From Balamuthia mandrillaris (Eukaryota > Discosea > Longamoebia > Balamuthiidae), in the NCBI GenBank assembly GCA_031835245.1, contig JAVKOQ010000239.1:16817-80816 (forward strand): 64,000 nucleotides of DNA. The letters run 5' to 3'. Each line of letters opens with the position of its first letter. Positions within the stretch are counted from its first letter, which is position 1. Below the pieces are notes generated by a model. It saw only the letters and a list, made by a program, of their open reading frames with translations, was not told the DNA's origin and did not search any database. The position numbers and the translations under genes are program-made. Shown one piece after another: positions 53,011 to 63,620 of the stretch.

Positions 53011-55255
53011 TCAGAGGGACGGACAGTAGAATACTGTTGAAGGCCGGTTCTTCAATGCGTAGGCCATCCTCTCCCAACTGAAATCCAAGTGCCTCATCTC
53101 ATCCTCCGTTCTTGGGTCGGGCTTGTCCTTCCCACGCCTTTGATTCGGGATGAATGTTTGCGGAGTTGGCGTGACTGCATTGACGACGTTCTGTGGCTTT
53201 GGTTCGAATAGTTTGGTGGAGGTTGATAAAATACAGTGGCTTTGGCTGAGGAGGTGCCCGTAGATAGCGCTTCCAAGACTGTAGATGAGCACGTTGTGAT
53301 GCAGTGATATGTTCTTGGCGGAGCTCTTCAGTTCTATCTCGTGCGAAGATGACAAATCCGAGCTCCATGCTATTGTAAAAGTTAATGGAGAGAGAGAGAT
53401 AGAGAAGAGAGAGAGAGAACAAACAAAAAGACAACGCACCAACGTTAAATCGTTGGGAGCTAGTCAAGATGCGTGTGTCTCCCAAAGAGATATTGTCAAC
53501 ACCAGTATCCTGATGAATGCTCGCCACCTCGGCCAATGGCCTCTTCTCGTTCCTCAAATCCCATCGGAAGATGTATCCATCTTCTAATCCGGTAAAAAGG
53601 TTATAGTGGCGAGCGGAGAGCATCGCGGAGACGCGCAGCGGAAAGCGGCGTTGATGGCTTAAGCGTTTGGTGGGCTTGCCAGTGCGAAGGTCGAGAAGCT
53701 ACAAAACAAAGAAAGAGCAAAAATAAAGAAATGAAGAAATGAAGAAATGAAGAAGACAGAAAGAGATAAAAAGAGATGAGATATAACAAACAACCGAAAG
53801 AAGGAAATAATAATAAAAGGAGGGGAACAAACATGGACGCAAGAGTAAGAATCGCTGGCAAGAATGCAATTCGATTCGTGCATGTCGATGAAGACGTTAG
53901 TAACACGTGGTGGTCTTCGCTCGCGCATGCTCCCAAAGGTTTGTGGTTGTAGGGAAAACGAGCCCAACGGCCTTGCATTCAGCCCTATGTCCCAAACTTC
54001 ATAATTCCAGAAAGGTCAAATATTTAGCATTCTTTCTTGTTTCCTGCCTCCCTCTCTGCTTCTCTTCCTTTTCTCTTTTCCATTTTATATTTCATACCTT
54101 GAACAACGCCATTACTGCAACCGGAAACGCAGAGAGAGCCCTGGAAATGAAATGAAACGATGGCTGGGACGCTGTATAAACTTTCGTGACTCGTGGTGTG
54201 TAGCCCCCATATTTGCAATGAGTTGCCTTGGGGGGTTAAAGAAAAAGTGAGAGAAGAGAACAATGAAGAGAACGATGAAGAGAAGAGGTACAGCAACATA
54301 CAAACATCTCCAGACAGATGTTCGACAGAGGCAACCAGCAGGTTATCGTCCACTTGTAATTTTCGAACTGAGAACTTTGCAGTCGGGCGCGAAGCTTCAA
54401 ACACTTGTGGCTTTCGAAAGAACTTTTGGTCATTGCTGCAGTTTTTTCAAGCAAAAGAATGACCATGTTAACAAAACAAGGGAAGCAGGAAAGAAAGAAA
54501 ACGCAATCCACAAACACTTCAAAGTTCCATTTCTTGTTGAGCCCAAGCCTCTCGCAATACCGCTGCTTCCAGCCATAGCCCACGAAGCAAGTGGAGCCGC
54601 TCCTCATCCACCTGCTCCTGTACAAGGCGAACCATAGCGTGTCATCCTCGGCCAACCGTCGGTAAACCCTGCTGACCCTAGACGCCACGCACAACGAGCG
54701 CACGTCCAACAAGGACATGATGTGAAGAGCCACTTCCAACGGCAACATCTCCAGCTGAAAATAAAAGGGAGGGCCTTGCTGTTGTTGTGAGGGCGGGAAG
54801 TGAGGTTCTTCTTCTTCCTCTTCGTCTTCTTCCTCCATGTGAGAAGAAGGAGGAGGGAGGTGAGGCTGGTGAAGGGAGAGGGCTTGCTGAAGGAGGAGGT
54901 GAATGGGGGCGGCTTGGTAGGGGCCGTGGTCGTGTAGCACTTTGGGAGGTTGATTTATGTGCTCTTGTTGAAGCCGGTCTGCCATGGAATCAACAGCTGC
55001 AACCTCTTCTTCTTCATCCTCTCCTTCTTCTTCCTCTTCCTCCTCTTCTTCCCTTCCTCCCTCCTCTTCCTCCTCCTCTTCCTCATCCTCTTCCTCTGGT
55101 TTTTTTCCTACGTTCTCTTCTTCTTCTTCATTTCTGTTGGCTGCTCTGAACGTTTTTGTGCTTCTGTCTCCCTCGCTCGCCTCTTCGATGCCCGAAGCAG
55201 CTCTTCCCCCTGATGAGGCTTTCCTCTTCTTCAGTCGCTTCATCACGCGACGCAT
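53011..55255 (-). CDS. F-box / WD40-repeat protein
   Basis: Exons 55255-54518, 54422-54302, 54226-54098, 53996-53833, 53698-53440 and 53369-53011 give 589 residues. A long Glu-rich N terminus (EEEEE blocks) precedes an F-box (LEMLPLEVALHIMSLLDVRS ... WFALYRSRW), which binds Skp1 in SCF ubiquitin ligases. WD-type strands follow: LQVDDNLLVAS, SLQIWGLHT, CVSGCSNGVVQVWDIG, LASDSYSCVHV, LLDLRTGK, LFTGLEDGYIFRWDLR and NVLIYSLG near the C terminus. Splice joins were chosen to keep these blades in one frame, for example GNGVVQ joined to VWDIG at the 53996 acceptor. The substrate is unknown. It is divergent from the ankyrin gene across about 180 bp that contains a variant of the shared ATGACGACRTGA motif. 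Confidence 0.83.
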
Positions 55256-55434
55256 CCCCCCCGTTTTGTGCTTCCTTCTGCTACTTTTTTTTGGTAAATT
55301 ATCACGTCGTCATGGTTTACAAAATTTTCTTGGAAAAATTTTAGCGGAGTTTTTTGATTTATTTGCTCTCGTTGACCGTTCTGTCTTTTGATGGTATAAT
55401 TCAACAATACTTTTATATTATTTTTCCAACACTG
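55256..55434. promoter_or_regulatory. Bidirectional promoter with motif variant
   Basis: A spacer between the divergent F-box/WD40 start (55255) and the ankyrin-gene start (55435). At 55299-55314 it carries TTATCACGTCGTCATGG, whose reverse complement CCATGACGACGTGATAA is a variant of the word found three times near 19.48 kb and once near 56.85 kb. AT-rich sequence follows. Confidence 0.45.
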
Positions 55435-56395
55435 ATGGAGCCTGGACGCGAAACGACAGGAAAGAAATGTAAGGTGGGAGCGAGAACCAAGACCCGCTTT
55501 CTGTCACTGGAGAAAAAGATGAACTGGGAGAACAATGACAAAAGGATCAAGTGGATGGAAGGGCCACAAAAACGCGAAGGGTGCTTACAGAGGATAAAAC
55601 TTCTGGCAGGAAGACGATCGATGGCCCCGAAGACCAACGAAGTAAGTGGGAGTTTCCTGATAGATGAACTGTTGCCAGACGAGTTGCTGTGCCTCTCACT
55701 ACGCATGCGACCAACGGACAGCATGGCGGCAGCGGCAGACTTGCCGCTGATGGTTTGCCTGCAGACATCGTCGCTTCAAGCACATGTTTTCCTCGCGCTG
55801 GGCTTGCGCTATGTTGCCACCTTACAGTGGACCGAACTTCAGTTCGACTCCTCACCTCTGAACATGATCGATATCTGTGACGACCCAGCCAGCAGAGGCA
55901 ACTTGGAAGTTCTTCAATGGGCATCAGGCAATGGATTCCCTTGGTCATCCGACACAACTGCAGACAGAACCGCTGTGGGTGGGCATCTAGCGGTGCTGAA
56001 ATGGGCCAGGGAACAATAGTGCCCTTCGAACGCGGTTACCTGAAATGGCGCAAGAGGTGGACATCTGGATATGCTTCAATGGGCAAGAGCCAATGGATGT
56101 CCTTGGGATACCCAGGCTTGCGCTGGAGCTGCTACGCGCGGTCGTCTGGAAGTGCTGCGATGGACAAGAGCAAACAGACGTCCCAGGAGCAAAACATCTG
56201 GGAGAAAAAAGTAGCCGCCACTTGAAAGTGTTGCAGTGGGAGAGAGAATGGATGCCCTTGGAACGAGAAAACTTGTGAACGAGCTGCTTATGGAGGTCAT
56301 TTGGAGGTTCTGAAATGGGGGAGAGAATGGATGCCCTTGGGATAAAAGAACCAACCTTGCTGCGTTCAACCAAAGACGCTGGGGGGTACTAATCT
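55435..56395 (+). pseudogene. Decayed ankyrin-repeat gene
   Basis: An open frame of about 195 codons (55435-56019) begins with a basic region and an F-box-like helical stretch (LIDELLPDELLCLSLRM) and ends in two amoeba-type ankyrin units (GNLEVLQWASGNGFPW and GGHLAVLKWAREQ). Beyond its stop, recognisable remnants of at least four more units of the same kind continue in changing frames to about 56395 (for example GGHLEVLKWGRE-like and HLKVLQW-like segments near 56215-56330). The gene is therefore broken about three or more times. Such VLKWAREHGCPW-type repeats form large families in amoebae and their giant viruses; without neighbours of viral type this is taken as a host family member. Confidence 0.7.
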
Positions 56396-56890
56396 GGGTG
56401 ATGGATCATGGGTGCCCTAAATGAGAACAGATGCGCGTGTCCGCTCGGGAGGTTTCTTCTCCTCCAGCTTCTTTTGTTTATTCCTTTGATGATATAACAA
56501 GGAAATAGCATGTCAAGAAAGAGGCACGACTAGCAGTTGCTGATTTACATCACTCCGGGTGACGGGACAAGAACTGCCGTATGTTGGAAGTGCATTCGCA
56601 TTCTAAGCAACGAAGAAGTTTCCATCAACTCTATGCCATCTTCTTTCCTGGTTTTCCAGCCACCATTCCAGGTTCCATTTTGGCTGTCCTCGCTATCATT
56701 CTCTCTTCTTGAGGAAAGGAAGGGAACCCCATGCCAGCATTCCTTCCGCTTCTCCAAGTCGACAATTCCAGTCGACATTCCTGCATTGTCGCTGTCGGCA
56801 TAAATTGTGTCCACATTTTTGTCGACAACTCGCAAATTAATATCATGACGACATGAGTAATCACACCAAAAAAAAAACCCCTCACCCAAG
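56396..56890. promoter_or_regulatory. Intergenic region upstream of S9 peptidase
   Basis: About 500 bp without a supported gene. It includes repeated GTCGACA words (56771-56777 and 56820-56826), a CAAATTAATATCATGACGACATGAG block at 56833-56857 carrying the shared promoter word, and an A-run immediately before the start codon at 56891. Small open frames at 56537-56803 show no domain. Confidence 0.45.
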
Positions 56891-57394
56891 ATGGAACAAG
56901 TCTCCAGCAGCGTTACTCCCTCCGCTTCGCTCCCCGCTGTCGTCCGAAGGGAACGCGGCAACCTCCTCATCGAGTGCGTGCCCGAAGAAGTCCCTCCTCA
57001 CCTCTCCCAACGCCTCGAACAGTACCAAAACACGCGCAGCTGCTCTCTCGAAGATTTTCACCTCGCCTCCGCTCCCCCGTCGAACGGGTCGATCCAAGGC
57101 CTTCTGGTGACCACTCGCTTTGGGGAGACCACCCAAGTGCACTGCGTGCAGCAGCCCGGAGGCTACCGCAAGCAGCTGACCTTCTTCCAGGAGCCCGTGG
57201 GCGGGGCGGCCGCCTGCCCCAACGCCCAAGCCGAGCACAGGGACTGCTTCCTGTTCGTCAGGGACGTGGGAGGGACCGAGCAGTACCAGATCTATTGCTT
57301 TGACATGAGCACCGGCGAGTACGTCATGCTCAGCGACGGCACCTCCAAGAATGGCTTCCCAACAGAAAAGAGGCGAGAGAGCGTGACTGACTAA
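56891..57394 (+). CDS. S9-family peptidase, N-terminal part only
   Basis: An open frame of 167 residues matches the start of prolyl-oligopeptidase-type (S9) beta-propellers: RLEQYQNTRS, GLLVTTRFGETTQVHCV, QPGGYRKQLTFFQEPVGG, DCFLFVRDVGGTEQYQIY, VMLSDGTSKNGF. The frame stops shortly after, just before the LINE begins (about 57440), so the remaining propeller blades and the catalytic alpha/beta-hydrolase domain are missing from the window. Either the retrotransposon disrupted the gene, or a donor such as GAGAGC/GTGACT at about 57380 opens an intron into which the LINE inserted and the rest lies beyond 64 kb. The ATG at 56891 is preceded by the shared promoter word 35-50 bp upstream. Confidence 0.7.
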   Translation: MEQVSSSVTPSASLPAVVRRERGNLLIECVPEEVPPHLSQRLEQYQNTRSCSLEDFHLASAPPSNGSIQGLLVTTRFGETTQVHCVQQPGGYRKQLTFFQEPVGGAAACPNAQAEHRDCFLFVRDVGGTEQYQIYCFDMSTGEYVMLSDGTSKNGFPTEKRRESVTD

Positions 57395-57439
57395 CTTTGA
57401 TTTGATTTTGATTTTCCTACTTTATCTTTCCCCTGTCTA

Positions 57440-58235
57440 ATTTGATCACTCCGACTTGCGTGGGCGGTGCCGAGAAGGTATGAACGTTGGCGTTAACCCT
57501 TCCCCTCCCTTTTATGGGGGCACTCGCCCATGTAAATCTTACGAGTGCCGTGGGAACACCCAACCACGTCAATCCGAAGGGTGCGCTCGACTTTTGTGGG
57601 TAAAGTTGAGTGTATGGGTAGCTCCAAGCACGCCCCCCACCATCCCATACGAAAAATCACAAAAAACGCCCTCACACAAAACTGCAAATCTTGAATCTCC
57701 CGCATCAAATTCTTTGAAAATAAATACTTATGCTAACACAAACACAAATATAAGCCCAAACACACAAGCAAACAAACGCACAAAAACAAAAACCAACAAA
57801 ACGAACCACGCAAAACCTTTCATCTTAACGTGCAAGCCAGTAAAGAAACCAAGCCCCACTACACCACCCAATACCCTAATAGCTAATAGATACCAAAATG
57901 CCACACAAAACCAACCAACCTCTTACCCAATCCAATGCATTAATGTCCACAAATATCCCTCCCGCCAAAACTGCTTCTCCCTGCCGACCATAAGTACGGC
58001 AATAGCAATTGGAATAAACGCAACCATACAATTCAACTCCGACACTCTATGCCTTCCAATCCTAATCACACCGCTTATCGCAACCCACCAGCACCAAATA
58101 CCTTTGTTATTACACAGCTTGCCTAAAACTTTAGTCGTACACACTACTATAAATACTTCTCTTTCCCTCTTAATTATTTTTTTCCCACGCCGCTCCTTCA
58201 CTTTTTTCCCTCACAATAATTACCTTGTCCCAAAT
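57440..58235 (+). other. LINE 5' untranslated region
   Basis: About 800 bp before the ORF1 ATG. It starts with a GC-rich piece (GTGGGCGGTGCCGAGAAGG near 57461-57479) and then becomes A/C-rich. The ORF1 frame is open upstream of the ATG to about 57456 without an in-frame ATG except weak ones, which is a composition effect. It presumably holds the internal promoter. Confidence 0.55.
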
Positions 58236-59135
58236 ATGGAAAATCCACACAAAAGAAAACCAAACGAAGAAGAGGAAGAAGACGAAGACGAGTACTCCCA
58301 CAAAAGAAAGAGATCCGAGGACTACGATGAGGAGGGAAACGCCAACCGACTCCCCGACAGTGCTGCCAACGAACTACTCGCCCTTCTCGGCAACTCCTGG
58401 ACCCTAGAAGACGAAGACTTTGATGCCGCCCTTCATCGAATCGAGCAGCTACAAACAAGAAAGACGGACCAGCCGCACTCCAAGTACACGAACCTCAAAG
58501 TTCAAGCCCTCCGCGAGATACGAGAGCTCATGCACCCCCACTCTAACAGATCTCTACATAACGATGCCAGCGATGACGAAGATGATGACGACGAAGAAGA
58601 CCTCGTCCCGGTTTGCGTACTACGCGGCTTCACAGGCAGCTATGCTGACCTGACCAACTGTTGCCCCCCCATGGAAGACTACTCCTTTACGAGCGCCAGT
58701 ATTTCCATCCTAGCGTTCTCTAAAAGCAAAGACGCTGAAGAGGCGAGAAACACCCTCCCACAACTCTTCACCTGCACCATCCTTGACATCCAGTACCTGA
58801 GGAAACGAGAATGTGATGCAGAACCCCAACACGTCCTCTACCTCAGAGAACTCAAGCACACGGCAGCAGAAATCGAAGAAGCAGCCAACAAACATGCGAT
58901 TGTCCACGGCACCTACCTCTACCCCTCCAACGATCTACGCATTGCCTTGCTACGAGCGGAGGATAAGGAAAAACTGCTTGCGGACCAATACTTACAAGTT
59001 GGAGATACCCGATACCGCCTATGGGAAGGACAAGCACAAGGAGGGCCAAAGCTATGGATAGGCAATATAAAGAACCTTAGCCAAAAAAAATCTTTAAGGC
59101 TTTCCACAACAGTAACATCCACCCCACGGAACTGA
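58236..59135 (+). CDS. LINE ORF1 (RRM-type nucleic-acid-binding protein)
   Basis: The first ATG of the element opens a frame of 299 residues. It has a charged N terminus with Glu/Asp/Lys runs (KRKPNEEEEEDEDEYSHKRK), a helical part and RNP2-like strand KLWIGNI near its end. The frame then passes an A8 run at about 59082-59089 (AGCCAAAAAAAATC) and stops at 59135. The sequence continuing from that run in the next frame (to the stop at 59318-59320) encodes the rest of an RRM, including RNP1-like KGCAFIYF. So the RRM is divided by a one-base frame difference at a homopolymer. This may be a sequencing error, decay, or frameshifting. The second frame overlaps the ORF2 start by about 20 bp. Confidence 0.75.
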   Translation: MENPHKRKPNEEEEEDEDEYSHKRKRSEDYDEEGNANRLPDSAANELLALLGNSWTLEDEDFDAALHRIEQLQTRKTDQPHSKYTNLKVQALREIRELMHPHSNRSLHNDASDDEDDDDEEDLVPVCVLRGFTGSYADLTNCCPPMEDYSFTSASISILAFSKSKDAEEARNTLPQLFTCTILDIQYLRKRECDAEPQHVLYLRELKHTAAEIEEAANKHAIVHGTYLYPSNDLRIALLRAEDKEKLLADQYLQVGDTRYRLWEGQAQGGPKLWIGNIKNLSQKKSLRLSTTVTSTPRN

Positions 59136-59297
59136 GAATAATAAGAGATAAAAGAACCAATATCTCTAAAGGGTGCGCCTTCATTTATTTCCCGTCCTAT
59201 CGCCAAGCCCTCCTTGCGCTGATAAAGCCCATCACGCACCACAACAAAGACATAAAACGGGTGATAATGGTACAGGTGGTACAACCAAAGAGTGCAA

Positions 59298-62200
59298 ATG
59301 GTGGTAACAATGCTACCTAACGCCACTCCTCCCTCTCCCACCCCCCCACCACCGTCGTCACCCCTGTACTCCCCTCCTCTCACAATGATAACGACCTTTA
59401 ACCTGTCAAAAGGATGGAAAAAAAAGATTAACTCTCTGAACTCGCTTCTTGATAAAAATAAAGTTGACTTTCTTTCTGTCCAAGAACTTGGTAACCCAAA
59501 CCTTCGCTTCCCACAACTCCATCCAGACTTTCTCCTCTATCCCAGCAAGCTATCCTCCCCAGAAACTGTACCAGGCACCAAACGACAGCTCATCCACACT
59601 GCGTGGATCATCAGAAAGGAATGGAAACGATATATTAGTGTCATTTCCCCGCACCCTGACATAGAACATCGTGTAGTCATTCTCAATGTACATCGCAAAA
59701 AGTGGGGCAACACTTACCTGGTTGCAGCGTACGCTCCCGCAGACACCAAAGACAATGAAAACTTCTGGCCTATTCTCACTCCTCATCTAAAAAAGCTTAG
59801 CCGCAAAGGGCGAATCCTTATTGCAGGAGACCTCAATGCAAAACTACGAAAAGAAGACAAGCCCAACCTGAGCGCCAAGGTCTCTAAAGGCCTTACAGCA
59901 ATGCTAAAAGAACTCAAACTGGTGGATGCTTACACTATTCTCCATCCAAACTCGCATGCCATGACCTGGGCGCGTCTGAATGAAAAGAAAGGGAGACTCA
60001 GCCGATCAAGAATAGACCTCATCCTTACACCTGAAGACCGAAAGCCCACCACTGCAAAAATCCATCACTCTAGTGTCCGCTCTGACCATTCCATGGTTAC
60101 AATAAAAGTCCCATTGTTCCAAAAGAAACCAAAGAGAACACCTCTTCCAGTTCCTAGAATCCCTTACAAGCGTACCATGAACGAGAAGGAGATTACCCGC
60201 CTCAACCAAACTGTACATGACAGCCCTCTTGCCTTCTCCTCCCCTGAAGACCACCAAGAAACTTTTCTAGAAATCCTGAAAGCAGTTGCGCCATGTACTT
60301 CAAACAAAACGCCATGGCGCCTCCCTAAAGCAAAACATAATATCATTGAATACCGCAGAGTCAATAAAGCAATCCGCTACCTCCTCCACAATTCTAACAT
60401 ACCCAACTCACTAAATCGCAAGCTACAACAAGGAGGAAACACAACTCTTGCCTCTCTCCTAGAACGACAGAAAAAACTTAAACTACAAATTCATCAAACA
60501 GAAAAAGAAGAAGAAAGAAATAAGATAGAAAAACACTGCGAAGCAATCGCTTCAGAAGGACGGCACAAAAGCTCAGTATTTTACAAGAAGATGAAAAATC
60601 TGCTGTTCCCCAATGACAACAAACGACTAGAATCCGTGTCTACCACCGATGAGAATGATGAACCTACAATCACATCAGACCCAAAGACTGTCAAACAAGT
60701 GGTTGGAGACCACTGGAAAAAACTCTTTTCCTGCCCAGAGCATGATACAATCCCAAAGAAAACCTTCATTGCAATTCTAGAAGGGATTGATAGAAATGAA
60801 GACAGCCACCCACCAAACAACATCTATGAAGCACATATTCAAAAGAAACTTAAAGACCTCAGCCATAAACTCCATGAAGCCATCACTTTCCAAGAAGTCA
60901 ACACAGTTATCAACAGAATGAAGAACAAAAAATGCCCTGGCAGCGATTGCCTTGTCATTGAAGCCTATAAAGCTCTCTCCCCGCACAACAAAGAACGGAT
61001 AGTTACTATGCTAAACGAAGTTCTCGATGCACGGATTGTCCCTGAAAAGTGGAATACCTCTAAAATATGGCCTATCTACAAGACAGGTGACCCAACTCTT
61101 CCAGTAAACTACAGGCCCATTGCTCTATGCCATTCCATCTACAAAATATACACGAAGATCATTCAAAAAAGACTGGACCACATTCTTGAAACCAGCGAAA
61201 CCCTCTGTGACACACAAAATGGATTTAGACCCAACCGCTCAGCCTCCACTAATGTTACCACACTCAAACTCATTATCGAAGACAGCCAACAACGAAATAA
61301 ACCTCTCCATATTGTCTGGATTGACATCAACAAAGCATTTGACTCTGTCCCGCACAATACCATCTTTCGCACCCTTCGCCGTTATGGCCTAAGTGAAGAG
61401 GCGATAGATGTATTCAAAGGCATCTACAACAACTCTAAAGCATCCGTAATCCTTCCCTGCGGAGATACTGACCAGTTCTATATTACCAAAGGAGTTAAAC
61501 AAGGAGACCCCCTCTCCTCCACACTATTCAACGTCTATATCAACCCACTCCTCGATTACCTCCATTCTTCAAACACGGGCTATACCCTCCCAGATGGCAC
61601 AAAAATTGCAGGAATGGCCTTTGCAGACGACCTGTTCCTCATCTCGGACAACACTCCGGACATCACAAACAACCTTGACCACACAGTTACATTCCTTGCA
61701 CACGATACTATCACCATCAACGTACGCAAAACTGTCTTTATGAGCAAAGACCCCAACCTCTCCCTTTCCACGATGGACACCTCTACTAATAAACTCAAAC
61801 CGATAACACGTCTTTCATGTGAAGACATCTGTGTATACCTCGGAGTTCCCTTCTCCATCACAAACACCCATGCCCTTGACGATCATCTCACAAAAAAGTT
61901 CACCAAGTACTGCTCCGCAATCGCAAGAAGATATCTTCCTGTGGACTTAAAGGTGCTCCTATTAAATACCATCGCCATTCCTGCAATTGAATACCCAATG
62001 CACACTCACCTCCTTGAAACAAAAACATTAGCCACCCTAGAACGCACTGCCAGAAGCTGCCTCCGCTCCACATTACGCATCTTTGGAAAATACAACTCAA
62101 GCATTTTTAAAAACAAACTGACCTGCCTCTCCATTCGCAACATCACCACCCTCCAACATGGACACTTCCTGAATCACTACGTTAACAGAATCCTGAACGA

Positions 62201-63620
62201 TGACAATTCTGCCTCTCGCACACTTAATATCCTAATGAACAACTACTACCCACAACCCACGACAAACTCAGCCAACCATCCACTACAACTTCACAACCCA
62301 GGACCACTAACGCGGAGCAAGCTCAAAACAATTACACAGCTTTTATGTACTGCAAAACAAAACCAACTTTTACTTCTCCGACCTAAAGACACACCACAAT
62401 GCCTTCTGCCATACGAAAGAAAACTTCCCCTCCCCCCAGACCTGACAAACAAACTCGCGGCATGGCCGTTCTCTCCTCTCTCTAACGAAGATGCAAACGC
62501 GATTTCAAATGTTCACCTTGCTACATTCCCAGAGGACTTCCAACTAACCAAACATGAACCACTAAACACTCCCCACAACAACGCGCCGCTCCTCATAGCT
62601 ACAGATGGCTCTTTCAAGGATGGAGTAGCAGCTGCTGCTGTTGTAACTGCCACGACCAGATACGGCGCCCCTCCACTTGGATGCCATACATCCTTCAACG
62701 CGGAAGCCTCAGCCATAGCATATGCCCTTGAAGCCACCGCGTCCGTCCCTTCTCTTCACATCATATCCGACAACAAAGCCATGGTTAACCTCCTCAACGA
62801 GCCACCCAAACACCCACCCCTCAAAGCAGTTGCCGCTTGGCGAATTATCTCTCAACACCTCGAAACTCGCAACATCTCAATTGCTCACGTCTATAGCCAC
62901 CAGGAAAAGAAAACATCAAAAGAATGGAAAGAGAAAATAACCAAACAAAAACTCCTCCATCCAGATGACTATGACCAACGAGTACTACTTAATAGAGAGG
63001 CTGACAAACGAGCGTCCCTAGCTCAAAGAACAATTGCTGCGTGCAATTTGCATCCTCTACGAACGCTAGCTCTTCTCCCAAAAGACATAACTATGATATG
63101 GAATCCAAAGGCCTGCACTTGGGAAGACCATGATATCAGAAACCTCCTCAAAAACAGACACCCAAAAGCCAACAAACAACTAAAACACTCACCCCTCTCC
63201 ACACGACATTACAATCACCTCATTCGAACAAAATATGAACTTCTCCCGCTCTGTAACTACATAAATAACTCATCTAAACGACTGTACGCGGACAAGTACT
63301 GCAAAATCTGCATGAAGAATGGTAAAAGATGCCCTGAAACCACTGAACACCTCTATACTGCGTGTGTTGTCTCCCAAAAACTTACCACCAAAATGCTAGA
63401 AGATATCAAAACCTACAACGTCCTTATTTCCTCCTTGTTGGCACAACAAGTGAAAAACCTAGACTTTTGGAAAGGAGAACTCCCCTACTATCTAACGGTA
63501 CACGGCACCAAAAACAAAGATATCAATAGCATCACCCACATTATCGACAGCACCAGGCCCAATATTTTCCTCAAGCGAAATGAGAAACTCAAAAAACTGC
63601 ATTTCCTCGACGACTCGTAA
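59298..63620 (+). CDS. LINE ORF2: endonuclease-RT-RNase H polyprotein
   Basis: An uninterrupted frame of 1440 residues. APE-type endonuclease at about residues 30-275: VQELG, AGDLNAKLR, SRSRIDLIL, SDHSMVTI. Reverse transcriptase at about 535-800: CPGSDCLVIEAYK, NGFRPNRSAS, IDINKAFDSVPHN, GVKQGDPLSSTLFN, and the catalytic FADD near residue 775. RNase H at about 1095-1240: ATDGSFKDG, AEASAIAYALEA, IISDNKAMV, NREADKRAS, covering the four acidic positions. A C-terminal Cys/His finger at about 1335-1355 (CKICMKNGKRC then EHLYTAC) is typical of APE-class elements. All catalytic motifs appear intact. The ATG at 59298 overlaps the ORF1-frame end, suggesting re-initiation as the translation route. Confidence 0.95.
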   Translation: MVVTMLPNATPPSPTPPPPSSPLYSPPLTMITTFNLSKGWKKKINSLNSLLDKNKVDFLSVQELGNPNLRFPQLHPDFLLYPSKLSSPETVPGTKRQLIHTAWIIRKEWKRYISVISPHPDIEHRVVILNVHRKKWGNTYLVAAYAPADTKDNENFWPILTPHLKKLSRKGRILIAGDLNAKLRKEDKPNLSAKVSKGLTAMLKELKLVDAYTILHPNSHAMTWARLNEKKGRLSRSRIDLILTPEDRKPTTAKIHHSSVRSDHSMVTIKVPLFQKKPKRTPLPVPRIPYKRTMNEKEITRLNQTVHDSPLAFSSPEDHQETFLEILKAVAPCTSNKTPWRLPKAKHNIIEYRRVNKAIRYLLHNSNIPNSLNRKLQQGGNTTLASLLERQKKLKLQIHQTEKEEERNKIEKHCEAIASEGRHKSSVFYKKMKNLLFPNDNKRLESVSTTDENDEPTITSDPKTVKQVVGDHWKKLFSCPEHDTIPKKTFIAILEGIDRNEDSHPPNNIYEAHIQKKLKDLSHKLHEAITFQEVNTVINRMKNKKCPGSDCLVIEAYKALSPHNKERIVTMLNEVLDARIVPEKWNTSKIWPIYKTGDPTLPVNYRPIALCHSIYKIYTKIIQKRLDHILETSETLCDTQNGFRPNRSASTNVTTLKLIIEDSQQRNKPLHIVWIDINKAFDSVPHNTIFRTLRRYGLSEEAIDVFKGIYNNSKASVILPCGDTDQFYITKGVKQGDPLSSTLFNVYINPLLDYLHSSNTGYTLPDGTKIAGMAFADDLFLISDNTPDITNNLDHTVTFLAHDTITINVRKTVFMSKDPNLSLSTMDTSTNKLKPITRLSCEDICVYLGVPFSITNTHALDDHLTKKFTKYCSAIARRYLPVDLKVLLLNTIAIPAIEYPMHTHLLETKTLATLERTARSCLRSTLRIFGKYNSSIFKNKLTCLSIRNITTLQHGHFLNHYVNRILNDDNSASRTLNILMNNYYPQPTTNSANHPLQLHNPGPLTRSKLKTITQLLCTAKQNQLLLLRPKDTPQCLLPYERKLPLPPDLTNKLAAWPFSPLSNEDANAISNVHLATFPEDFQLTKHEPLNTPHNNAPLLIATDGSFKDGVAAAAVVTATTRYGAPPLGCHTSFNAEASAIAYALEATASVPSLHIISDNKAMVNLLNEPPKHPPLKAVAAWRIISQHLETRNISIAHVYSHQEKKTSKEWKEKITKQKLLHPDDYDQRVLLNREADKRASLAQRTIAACNLHPLRTLALLPKDITMIWNPKACTWEDHDIRNLLKNRHPKANKQLKHSPLSTRHYNHLIRTKYELLPLCNYINNSSKRLYADKYCKICMKNGKRCPETTEHLYTACVVSQKLTTKMLEDIKTYNVLISSLLAQQVKNLDFWKGELPYYLTVHGTKNKDINSITHIIDSTRPNIFLKRNEKLKKLHFLDDS

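Noticed and set aside
55435-56395. Giant-virus insertion inferred from mimivirus-style ankyrin repeats
   Set aside because: Neighbours on both sides are ordinary host genes and the repeat type is also abundant in amoebal genomes, so a host family member is the simpler reading.
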